Below are positions 17,035-24,885 of a DNA stretch of 35,471 nt, in pieces. Origin of the DNA: Myxococcales bacterium (GTDB lineage: Bacteria; Myxococcota_A; Polyangia; Fen-1088); assembly GCA_003142855.1 (NCBI GenBank), contig PLNW01000148.1, positions 1 through 35,471 on the forward strand, read 5' to 3'. The notes beneath the pieces were generated by a model. The model was not told the origin of the DNA. It did no database searches and saw only the letters and a list, made by a program, of their open reading frames with translations. Numbering within the stretch: position 1 is the first letter of the stretch; each line of letters opens with the position of its first letter. A program made the translations under genes and the position numbers.

Positions 17035-17090
17035 AGGCTATAACTTATCAGTTTACGGAGCCATGTACTAATGCTAAGTTAGAGCGCGGC
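17035..17090. promoter_or_regulatory. Divergent promoter with inverted-repeat operator
   Basis: TAACTTATCA (17041-17050) and the reverse complement of TGCTAAGTTA (17072-17081), TAACTTAGCA, match in 9 of 10 positions and face each other across about 21 bp. The A/T-rich composition stands out from the high-GC surroundings. The site lies between the XRE-M78 gene (minus) and the gene starting at about 17112 (plus). It is probably the binding site of the XRE protein, controlling both genes; the half-sites may also overlap the -10 elements. Confidence 0.6.
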
Positions 17091-17111
17091 TTGGCCAAGA
17101 CGAGATTCACG

Positions 17112-18116
17112 ATGGGGCACCAACGACGAATCAAAGAACAGCGACGGCGTGAGCGGGCGGCTCACGACAAGCGCGTCCAGCCAGCGGAGTCGCAAGACCT
17201 CGCTCTTGGTTACTGGGCCGTCGCATACCTCGACATCCTCGGCTATCGGTCAGCGCTTTGGGAGATGAACAAGAGGCCTCCTCTTCCTCCCCATGGATCC
17301 CAAGAGGAAACCACTCTCAGGGACGCGGCCGCTCGTGCAGTGAAGATAAGACGAGACATCGTCGGCATCATGGACGGGTTCATGAACTCAGCGATGTCGC
17401 CCAACGGACCGTTGCCGGATGCGCTCCCGCCGCAGTGGCACGAAACAGCGCTCGCTTGGCGGCAGTTCAAGGTCGGGAATGCGAGATTCTCTGACAGCCT
17501 GTTTCTCTATTCCCCGCTAGCTCCGTCGCCCACACACGCCCTCCCCATACGCGCGGTGTACACGATGATGCTCGCGTGCTCGTCCACTATGCTCTTCCAA
17601 CTGGCTCGCGGTTCGCCTGATTACCGCGACACGCTTCCGCTGCGAGGAGCTCTCGACACAAACGTAGGCGTAGAATGCGCTGATCGCCCGCGCGAAGGCA
17701 GCCCCGGACCCGCTCCACTTCAACTCTACTCGGCTGCGATGGCTACTGCATACCAGATGGAGACGACCGTGGCCGACTGGCCCCGCCTGCTGGTAAGCGA
17801 TGCTTTTCTAGAGATGGTTCACTCTCACGCCGCTGCAGCTGGCAATGATCCGCACGCTCGGATGACTAGGGAGATCGGCAAGAAGTGCCGCGAGTTCCTT
17901 TTCCAAGATACTGACGGACTCTGGGCGGTCGACTACCTCGGCGAAGGGGTCCACAGGTTGCCGTCCGGACCGGACCTCCGGCCTTTCGTCAAGGGTGCGC
18001 ACGATTTCGCCTGTGCAGCACGGGCAGCTCACGCGGCGAAAGGGGACGCCAAGCTCGTCGCGAAGTACGAGCACCTGGAGCACTACATCGCCAGCCGGCT
18101 CTCACTCTGGCAGTGA
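17112..18116 (+). CDS. Uncharacterised protein with LDILG and FSDS motifs
   Basis: The 334-aa product starts with a very basic leader (MGHQRRIKEQRRRERAAHDK). The body has AVAYLDILGYR (Asp41), ARFSDSLFLYSP (SD at 127-128), LPLRGALDTNVGVE and LYSAAMATAYQMETTVADWPRLLVS. This order of motifs recurs in a family of hypothetical proteins and faintly resembles the palm-like fold of class III nucleotide cyclases, where two Asp residues bind metal; that is speculative. No clear ribosome binding site is visible for ATG 17112 or for the alternative TTG at 17091. It is transcribed divergently from the XRE-M78/PIN pair, probably under the same operator, and ends 82 bp before the next operon. Confidence 0.7.
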   Translation: MGHQRRIKEQRRRERAAHDKRVQPAESQDLALGYWAVAYLDILGYRSALWEMNKRPPLPPHGSQEETTLRDAAARAVKIRRDIVGIMDGFMNSAMSPNGPLPDALPPQWHETALAWRQFKVGNARFSDSLFLYSPLAPSPTHALPIRAVYTMMLACSSTMLFQLARGSPDYRDTLPLRGALDTNVGVECADRPREGSPGPAPLQLYSAAMATAYQMETTVADWPRLLVSDAFLEMVHSHAAAAGNDPHARMTREIGKKCREFLFQDTDGLWAVDYLGEGVHRLPSGPDLRPFVKGAHDFACAARAAHAAKGDAKLVAKYEHLEHYIASRLSLWQ

Positions 18117-18198
18117 GATCTTCAATCCCGACATGGGCCATGGGGCCTGGTGATTTTCTCGCACCCGTCCTCTGGCGGGATATCATTGAAACGTACCC

Positions 18199-19386
18199 AT
18201 GCTTCGCGCCGAGGTAAGCCCCAATCTGTTCCGTTGGGCGCGTGATCGCGCAGGGATTCCGCTTGCCGCGCTGACGCCGCGCTTTTCCAAGCTGGCGGAA
18301 TGGGAGAGCGGTGCCTCCAAGCCCACCTTGAAGCAGCTGGAGGCCCTGGCGAAGGCGACGCTGACGCCCGTGGGGTACTTCTTTCTGCCCGAGCCGCCGG
18401 TGGAACAGCTGCCACTGCCGGACTTCCGCACGGTTCGTAACACGCCCCTGTCGCGACCGAGCCCGAATCTGCTGGCCATGGTCTATGCGTGCCAAGAACG
18501 CCAAAGCTGGTATCGCGAGTTCGCCGCGACGGCCGGGGTTGAGCCATGCCCGTTCGTCGGTTCTGTCACCACCAGCGGCCCTGTCGTCGAGGTCGCCGAT
18601 CGGATGCGCAAGACCCTCAATTTCGACCTGGACCGTCGGAACGACTCGCCCACCTGGACCGAGGCGCTTCGCGACTCCATCGGCCAGGCCGAGGCCGCAG
18701 GTGTGCTGGTCATGTGCAGCGGCGTCGTCCTCAACAACAACGGCCGCCCGCTCGATCCCGACGAATTCCGTGGTTTCACGATCGCAGATGCGCTGGCGCC
18801 CTTGGTGTTCATCAACGGCGCCGACACCAAGGCCGCGCAGACGTTCACCTTGGCGCACGAACTGGCACACCTGTGGATCGGGCAGTCCGGTGTTACGGAC
18901 GCAACCATCAGGCAGACGCCCAGCCGCCAGACAGAGCGCTGGTGCAACCAGGTGGCGGCCGAGTTCCTCGTGCCGCTCGCAGTTCTGCGCGCCGACTACC
19001 AGAAGAGCAACCAGCTCGACCGCGAGGTCAGCCGTCTGAGTAGGCGGTTCAAAGTCAGCAGTCTCGTGATCCTGCGCAGAATCCACGACGCTGGTTTCAT
19101 CAGCAAGCCAGTCTTCGCTGAGGCGTTCGATGCCGAGCTGGACAGGCGGCGCGAGCGCGCGAAGGGCAGCGGCGGCAACTTCTACCTGACCCAGTCGGTG
19201 CGAGCGAGCAAGCGGTTCACACGCGCGCTGCTGGCTAGCACACTGGAGGGGCAGACACTTTACCGCGATGCCATGCGCCTGCTCGGGGTCTCGAAGGTCG
19301 AGACGCTCCACAAGTTGGGCCACAGCCTCAGCGCCTCAGCGCCGATGCTTGACAAGGCGCGCTGCTGTGCCCTACAGTTTCGATGA
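18199..19386 (+). CDS. Second XRE-like/ImmA-IrrE (M78) metallopeptidase
   Basis: The 395-aa protein has a degenerate N-terminal HTH region (residues about 5-60, including KLAEWESGASKPTLKQLEALAKAT) and an M78 metallopeptidase with HELAH (220-224) in FTLAHELAHLWIG. It is the longer type of the family, in which a C-terminal part follows the peptidase. M78 proteins such as ImmA and IrrE cleave repressors after a stress signal. Here the partner is likely to be the next gene, a ClpP-fold hydrolase 21 bp downstream on the same strand. It differs clearly in sequence from the M78 protein at 15898-17034. Confidence 0.85.
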   Translation: MLRAEVSPNLFRWARDRAGIPLAALTPRFSKLAEWESGASKPTLKQLEALAKATLTPVGYFFLPEPPVEQLPLPDFRTVRNTPLSRPSPNLLAMVYACQERQSWYREFAATAGVEPCPFVGSVTTSGPVVEVADRMRKTLNFDLDRRNDSPTWTEALRDSIGQAEAAGVLVMCSGVVLNNNGRPLDPDEFRGFTIADALAPLVFINGADTKAAQTFTLAHELAHLWIGQSGVTDATIRQTPSRQTERWCNQVAAEFLVPLAVLRADYQKSNQLDREVSRLSRRFKVSSLVILRRIHDAGFISKPVFAEAFDAELDRRRERAKGSGGNFYLTQSVRASKRFTRALLASTLEGQTLYRDAMRLLGVSKVETLHKLGHSLSASAPMLDKARCCALQFR

Positions 19387-19407
19387 ACAACGGACAGGAG
19401 TCATATC

Positions 19408-20571
19408 GTGGGCGTATTCGGCGACTACCTTGGCTCATTGGAAAGTTTCGAGGCACTGACGGCTGAGCGAAAGAAGCAGCTCGCCGAAATCTCGAAGCGG
19501 CGCGGACGCGATGTCTTGGTCTTTGCCGCTGATCTTGCCAAGGGTGGTGGGCCGCTGACATCCATCAACTACAGCGATCTGCTTCCCATCAACGACCAGT
19601 TGGAGAACCTGCACGGGGACAAACTCGATCTGATTCTCGAATCGCCTGGCGGCTCGGGTGAGGTCGCAGAGGACATCATCCGGCTTCTCCGCGAACGCTA
19701 CAAGGAGATAGCGGTGATCGTCCCCGGCTGGGCCAAGAGCGCGGCGACCATCATGGCGATGGCGGCCGACGAAATTCTCATGGGGCCCGCCTCGTCGCTG
19801 GGGCCTATTGATGCCCAAATGGGTTGGCAAGGCAAAGTCTTCTCGGCCCACGCCCTCCTCGAAGGTTTCTCCAAGATCAAGCAGGAAGTAGTGGAAACCG
19901 GCCAACTCAACAAGGCATACATCCCTATCCTGCAGGGCATCTCGCCTGGAGAGCTTCAGAGCGCCCAGAATGCCCTCGACTTCGCAAAGACATTGGTGAA
20001 GCAGTGGCTCGCGAAGTACAAGTTCAAGAACTGGGACGTCCACGCGAGTACCGGAGCGAAGGTGACGGATGCAGACAGGGAGAGCCGCGCCGACGAAATC
20101 GCCGGCCGGTTGTGCAATCACGGAGAATGGCTAACCCATGCGCGGTCGCTGAAGATCGATGATCTCGAAGGGATGAGGCTCAGAATTACAGACTTCAGCA
20201 AGGATGCGAACCTCGCGGAGCCCATTCGCCGGTACCACACTCTCTTGCAGATGGCGTTTAGCGGAACGAACATCTACAAGGTCTTTGAAACGCCCGAGTC
20301 GCAAGTGTATCGCTACCTTGGCCCCGCGGTCCCGCCACCGCAGCAGGCCAGGTTGGGCGATGTACCCATCATCTTGGACGCGACCTGTCCGCGGTGTACG
20401 AACCCTCTTCGAGTCCAGGCAAACTTGGGACAAAGGCGACCGCTTCAGGCGGGATGCTTGCCGTTCCCCGCCAACAACAAGCTCAAGTGCCCCGCCTGCT
20501 CAGCCGAGATCGATCTTGGGGACACACGGCGTCAGATAGAACTCCAGACCAAGAAGAAGATCGTGGTATAG
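19408..20571 (+). CDS. SDH_sah-type ClpP-fold serine hydrolase with C-terminal zinc ribbon
   Basis: The 387-aa protein starts at GTG 19408, with GGAG about 8 nt upstream. It has the ClpP/crotonase-like layout of SDH_sah (serine dehydrogenase proteinase) proteins: LESPGGSGEVAEDI (78-90) forms the oxyanion-hole region, WAKSAATIMAMAADEILMG contains the likely nucleophile Ser111, SSLGPIDAQ follows, and a later GEWLTHAR segment offers a conserved His. A zinc ribbon with Cys327, Cys330, Cys361 and Cys364 is added at the C-terminus, which suggests nucleic-acid or protein recognition. No signal peptide or membrane segment is seen, unlike SppA, so it should be cytosolic. It is co-oriented with the M78 gene and a 60-aa gene, forming a three-gene module. 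Confidence 0.82.
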   Translation: MGVFGDYLGSLESFEALTAERKKQLAEISKRRGRDVLVFAADLAKGGGPLTSINYSDLLPINDQLENLHGDKLDLILESPGGSGEVAEDIIRLLRERYKEIAVIVPGWAKSAATIMAMAADEILMGPASSLGPIDAQMGWQGKVFSAHALLEGFSKIKQEVVETGQLNKAYIPILQGISPGELQSAQNALDFAKTLVKQWLAKYKFKNWDVHASTGAKVTDADRESRADEIAGRLCNHGEWLTHARSLKIDDLEGMRLRITDFSKDANLAEPIRRYHTLLQMAFSGTNIYKVFETPESQVYRYLGPAVPPPQQARLGDVPIILDATCPRCTNPLRVQANLGQRRPLQAGCLPFPANNKLKCPACSAEIDLGDTRRQIELQTKKKIVV

Positions 20572-20585
20572 AGAAGGTAGAAGCA

Positions 20586-20768
20586 ATGGCAACTCTCCAC
20601 TTTGAAATCGTTTTTGAGAAGCTCGCAGAGGCTACGAGCGCTGACGGGGACGGCGCCACCAGCGAGGACTACCGAGGGATCCTGAGCGAAGTCGACGAGG
20701 TGGCGGAACTCAAGAGACTTGCCCTCGACATGGCCGATCCAGGCGAGCAGTCGTACACGACAACCTGA
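20586..20768 (+). CDS. Small acidic protein, third gene of the M78/SDH_sah module
   Basis: The 60-aa protein begins at ATG 20586, 14 bp after the SDH_sah stop, with a purine-rich AGAAGGTAGAAG leader. It is acidic (many Asp and Glu) and probably helical (SEVDEVAELKRLALDMA). No family was recognised. Its size, charge and place suggest a substrate, inhibitor or adaptor of the serine hydrolase or of the M78 peptidase. It ends 55 bp before the convergent end of drmMI. Being short, the coding call rests mainly on context. Confidence 0.5.
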   Translation: MATLHFEIVFEKLAEATSADGDGATSEDYRGILSEVDEVAELKRLALDMADPGEQSYTTT

Positions 20769-20823
20769 CCGGGACTGCCGCGTATCCGCAGCTCGAGCGC
20801 CTCGCGGGCTTCCTGGATCGGGG

Positions 20824-23800
20824 TCATGACTTCGGCCTCTTGCGGGCTGTCTGGTCGGTGAGATTGAGTTGGTTGTCAACGGCGGCAGGTTTCGGGAGCT
20901 TGCGGGCTGCTTTCTTGGCGGGGCTTGTGGCTGGTTTGCTGGCGCCTTGGAGTTTCTCCAGTTCGGCGCGGGTGGTGTTTAGGGCGAAGAGGCGGTCGAT
21001 GATTTCGTCTTCGAAGGATTCCTGGGCGGCGCGGGTGGCGGGGGTGGTGGGGGTTTCGTAGGCGGGGACGGAGATGTCGGGCCAGGCGTAGGCGGCGAGG
21101 ACTGAGCGGTCGAGGTCTTCGTGGAGGCGACGGAGGGCGAGGATCTCGGGGTCGTCGCAGGCGGGGTCTTTGAGCTGGTTGTAGGTTGTCGTCAGGCCCT
21201 GGTTGCGCTCGACCATCAGGCGGGCGCGGGTTTCGTAGAGGCGGGCGCCGATGGCTTCCAGGTCGCCGGTGGGGGCCAGGGCCTCAGCGGCGGGGAATGG
21301 GAAGGTGTCGAAGCAGTCGGAGGCGCTGTAGCGGAGATCGTTTCGCATCGACGACGAAAGCAGGCGCGCCCAAGGTTCATGGATGCGCGACTGGAGGACG
21401 GAGAAGCGGGAATTGTCCTCCAGGGCAAAAACGTTCACGCCGTGGGAGAACACCCATGTGGCGGGACAGAAGGAAAACAAGAGGTGCTTTGCGTGTATGG
21501 AGGTCACGAGGCAGCGACTCTGTTTCCGCAAAGCCGCACAGAGCCCCGGCCGCTTGTCAGCGTAGTGCCACCAGAACTTTCGATGGGCGTCACGTTTGAC
21601 CTTGTCACGTTCGGGCTTGACCTTTTCCCGCAGGATCTGGATGAGGGCGGGCCACTTCTCGGCCTCTTCGAGGGACATCTCGCCGAAATTGATCACACAG
21701 CGGTCGAAACTTTGGGTCGGGCTGGTGTTTACTTCTTCCCCACCGAGATAGGGAAAGATCCGCTCTGCGTTCCGCTTGTCTTTCCGAACCAAGTCCTCCC
21801 GTTCTTCGGGTGTGAGGATAAAGCCCATGCCCAGCACGTAGCTGCCCACGAAGCTCAGGTCCGCGTTTTCGGCCAAAGGATGTGGATCGGGGCGCTCGGG
21901 CTTTGGGCGCAAGCGGGAGTTGATGGTCGTCACTTCGACGCCGTCGAGCCTTCGGCGCAGACCGGAGACGCTGGCCAGATGCCCTTTCGCCAGGTGGACC
22001 AGAGAGACGGCCACGTTGGCCTCGCCGGGCCACTTCATGCTGCTAACGGCGTCGTAGATGGCCGCGCCGCCATTGAGCATGTTCTGGAGCGCGGTGCTGC
22101 GCGTGTCGCCCTGGGCGATGGTGTTGGTGGCGATGAGGCCGATGGTGCCGTGCTGGCCGAGCAGGAAGTCGGCACGGCGGAAGAAGTGCGCGCAGAGATC
22201 TGCATTCATCGTCGACGCATGCAGGGCAACGAGCCAACAGGCGTAGGCGTCACCGTACGTCTCTGAGATACGTTTTCCCCCCAAGAACGGCGGATTCCCC
22301 ACAAACGCATCCATCCACGCGGCGCGGTTCACGCGATCCCTGTCCAGGGGATCGGGCCGCTCGCCGTAGAACACCTCGGGAAACTCGGTCATCCAGTGGA
22401 AGGGCGGGATGCCCTTGCGGCCCTCGCCGTCGCGGCGAAGCTCGTCGCAGAGATCGCGCAGCTCGACGGGAACAGGGCCGCTGTCGCGCAGCCAGGTGCT
22501 GACGAGATCCAGGCGGCGGTTGCGCTCGGCCTGCCTGGCCTTGTCGCTGTCAGCAGCGAAGAACGCGCCCACAATCAGATCCGCGATCACGCGCACGCGA
22601 TCGAGGGCGTCCTCGGCGTCCCACAACAGGCGCTCTTTCTCTTTGGTGACCGCGCTGCCGTGCTCGCGCGCCAGTTCCAGGATGCGCAGGCGCAGGGCCA
22701 GGGCCTCGTCAACGGCGGTTTCGATCTCCTTGCCCACCAGCTCAAGCTGGCTTTCGGGCTTCCAGTGAAAGGCGCGGATCTGGTCCAGCGACAGCCCGAC
22801 CAGCGAATCGCCGTGGCGAAGGGCGTGGTCCACGAAGGTGAAGGGCTCTTCCTTGGCCAGGGTGACCAGCCACAGGGACAGCTTTGCCAGGCTGACCGCG
22901 AAGGGGTTCTTGTCCACGCCGTACAGGCAGCGCTGGGCGACCAAGCGCCGGGCCTGGGTGACCACGTCTTCTGTGGCCGAGGCAAGGGCGGGGAGGCGGC
23001 CCTCGCGCGTCCATGCGGCCACCACCTGGTCGGCGAGAAATCGGCAGGCGGCCACCAGAAACGCGCCCGAGCCCATGGCGGGATCGCAGATCTTCAAGTC
23101 AAGCAGGCGGTCGGACGGCGGCGCACCGTCTACTTGAGTCATGGCGCCGATCAGGGGCTCCAGGGTCCGGCGCACGATGGGCTCGGACAGCGAGCGCGGG
23201 GTGTAGTGCGAGCTGGTGCGGCGGCGCTCGGCGCCAGGTTGCAGGACGAGTTGCAGCGGGCGCGCCACTTCGGTGTCGCGAGCCTGGATGGCCTGCAAGG
23301 CTGCCAGCATTTCGTCCTCGGTCTTGGCCGCCTTGATCTCGGCCCCGGCCTTCTTGACGGCGCTCTTGTCGACGCCAGCCTCGTCCTCCAGCCAGGCGGC
23401 GCGACGGTCGGGCGGCGCCGCCAGCAACTCGGAAACCGCCACCCACACGCGCGGGCCGCGCACGCACACCGCGCGCGAGGGCACCCGCACCACGTGGAAG
23501 CCCATCAGGGCCTCATACACGCTGCCGATCTGCTCGACGTCCAGCGCGCGATACGACAGCCGCTGGTGGTCGAGGTAGAGGAGCTTTTCCAGCACGCGAT
23601 AGATGGATTCGTCGTCGACGCTGGGCACTTGCACGCCGGCGCGGGCAGCGGCATCGACCGGCGCGCCGCCAGCGGCGGGCCAGCCTTCGAGGAAGGGGTA
23701 GCGTTCGGGGTCGAACAGATCGCCGCGACGGGCGGGCAGGACCATGGAACCGTGCTGGGCGCCCTCGAACACGATGCGGAACAGGGCCACCAGGCGGGGC

Positions 23801-24882
23801 CAGGCGCCGAACCGGCGCACCATGGTGTCGGGGAAGTTGGCGTTGTCGTCCTGTAGCTGCTCGAACAGGCCCAGGACGGAGTAGTGGCGGAAATACCGGC
23901 CATCGCCGATGGGCAGAAGCTCGCGGTCCTCGGCGTAGAGCAGGAACACCAGGCGCAGCAAGACGGTCAGCAGGCCGCCGTAGACATGGTCGTCGGCGCG
24001 GGCAAGGGCATCATCGAGGGTGGCGGTCTTGTCCCGGCTGGCGGCGGCCTCGAAGCCGCGCAAGAGGATTTCCAGGGCGTCGCGAACCTGGTCGGCGAGC
24101 TGGTTGGTGACGTTGGCCTGGCGACGGCGGCTGTCGCGCAGGATCTGAGAAAGCTGACGCTCGGGCGAGACGGCGAAGAACCGGCCGGCCGAGAGCAAGG
24201 TAGCGAAGGCGTCGAGCACGGGCCGGCCACCGGCGTCCGCCATGGTGGCGAGCGAGAAAGTGATCGAGCCTGTCGCCTCGCCGTGCGGGGCATAGATGAG
24301 GCGGATGACCTGGTGGTTGGTGAGCAGGCCGATGGGCACGCGACAGGAGCGCAGCAGGCGGTCGAATTTGGCGGCTGGGGCGTATTCCCAGGGGCCGGTC
24401 TGGGTTTCGGGCTTGTCGAGGTCGAGGCCAGGAGGCAGGGACCAGACCAGCATTTCGTAGGCGGCGCCGGCGCGGGATTGCGGGGTCGAGGCGTCGGGAA
24501 GGAGATCCCCGTTACCTTGAGGCTCCTGCGGGGAGGGAGATTGGGTCGAGTGTTTTCGGAGCGCGAGCGTCGGGCGGATCTCTTGCCGGCCTTCTGGGAC
24601 GTACAGAGACAAATCGGCGGGCAGGGATTCGCCACGGTCGAACAGGTCAGAGGTCAGACCCAGGATCTCGGCGAGGAGTTGGTCGAGGTCGTGAAACTGG
24701 CGGGCGGCGCCCGGGTCAGGGCTGGTGGGGGGCGCAAGATCGCGCAGGCGCTGCTGGAGCGCGACGGGCTTTCGTTCCATGCAGCCGGCATCGACCAGGA
24801 CCGGGATGGAAAAGACGAGACCTTCGACCGGCTGGACGAAGCCGAGCCAGGTCTTGTGAAAGTCGATCTCGACGTCAGACAT
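20824..24882 (-). CDS. drmMI: DISARM N6-adenine DNA methyltransferase DrmMI
   Basis: The 1352-aa protein is an Eco57I-like adenine methyltransferase: a long N-terminal region, SHYTPR (558-563), the SAM-binding motif DPAMGSGAF (600-608) and the catalytic NPPF (863-866). The C-terminal part (to about residue 1250) fits target recognition; a Lys/Pro/Ala-rich tail follows. In class 1 DISARM this enzyme methylates host DNA so that self is distinguished from invading DNA. The start at 24882 is 3 bp after the drmD stop, so the pair is one operon. The expected next gene, drmA, lies about 9 kb further on, beyond an inserted block. The length and motif order match the single-chain restriction-modification-type methylases. 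Confidence 0.92.
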   Translation of the reverse strand: MSDVEIDFHKTWLGFVQPVEGLVFSIPVLVDAGCMERKPVALQQRLRDLAPPTSPDPGAARQFHDLDQLLAEILGLTSDLFDRGESLPADLSLYVPEGRQEIRPTLALRKHSTQSPSPQEPQGNGDLLPDASTPQSRAGAAYEMLVWSLPPGLDLDKPETQTGPWEYAPAAKFDRLLRSCRVPIGLLTNHQVIRLIYAPHGEATGSITFSLATMADAGGRPVLDAFATLLSAGRFFAVSPERQLSQILRDSRRRQANVTNQLADQVRDALEILLRGFEAAASRDKTATLDDALARADDHVYGGLLTVLLRLVFLLYAEDRELLPIGDGRYFRHYSVLGLFEQLQDDNANFPDTMVRRFGAWPRLVALFRIVFEGAQHGSMVLPARRGDLFDPERYPFLEGWPAAGGAPVDAAARAGVQVPSVDDESIYRVLEKLLYLDHQRLSYRALDVEQIGSVYEALMGFHVVRVPSRAVCVRGPRVWVAVSELLAAPPDRRAAWLEDEAGVDKSAVKKAGAEIKAAKTEDEMLAALQAIQARDTEVARPLQLVLQPGAERRRTSSHYTPRSLSEPIVRRTLEPLIGAMTQVDGAPPSDRLLDLKICDPAMGSGAFLVAACRFLADQVVAAWTREGRLPALASATEDVVTQARRLVAQRCLYGVDKNPFAVSLAKLSLWLVTLAKEEPFTFVDHALRHGDSLVGLSLDQIRAFHWKPESQLELVGKEIETAVDEALALRLRILELAREHGSAVTKEKERLLWDAEDALDRVRVIADLIVGAFFAADSDKARQAERNRRLDLVSTWLRDSGPVPVELRDLCDELRRDGEGRKGIPPFHWMTEFPEVFYGERPDPLDRDRVNRAAWMDAFVGNPPFLGGKRISETYGDAYACWLVALHASTMNADLCAHFFRRADFLLGQHGTIGLIATNTIAQGDTRSTALQNMLNGGAAIYDAVSSMKWPGEANVAVSLVHLAKGHLASVSGLRRRLDGVEVTTINSRLRPKPERPDPHPLAENADLSFVGSYVLGMGFILTPEEREDLVRKDKRNAERIFPYLGGEEVNTSPTQSFDRCVINFGEMSLEEAEKWPALIQILREKVKPERDKVKRDAHRKFWWHYADKRPGLCAALRKQSRCLVTSIHAKHLLFSFCPATWVFSHGVNVFALEDNSRFSVLQSRIHEPWARLLSSSMRNDLRYSASDCFDTFPFPAAEALAPTGDLEAIGARLYETRARLMVERNQGLTTTYNQLKDPACDDPEILALRRLHEDLDRSVLAAYAWPDISVPAYETPTTPATRAAQESFEDEIIDRLFALNTTRAELEKLQGASKPATSPAKKAARKLPKPAAVDNQLNLTDQTARKRPKS

Positions 24883-24885
24883 GGG

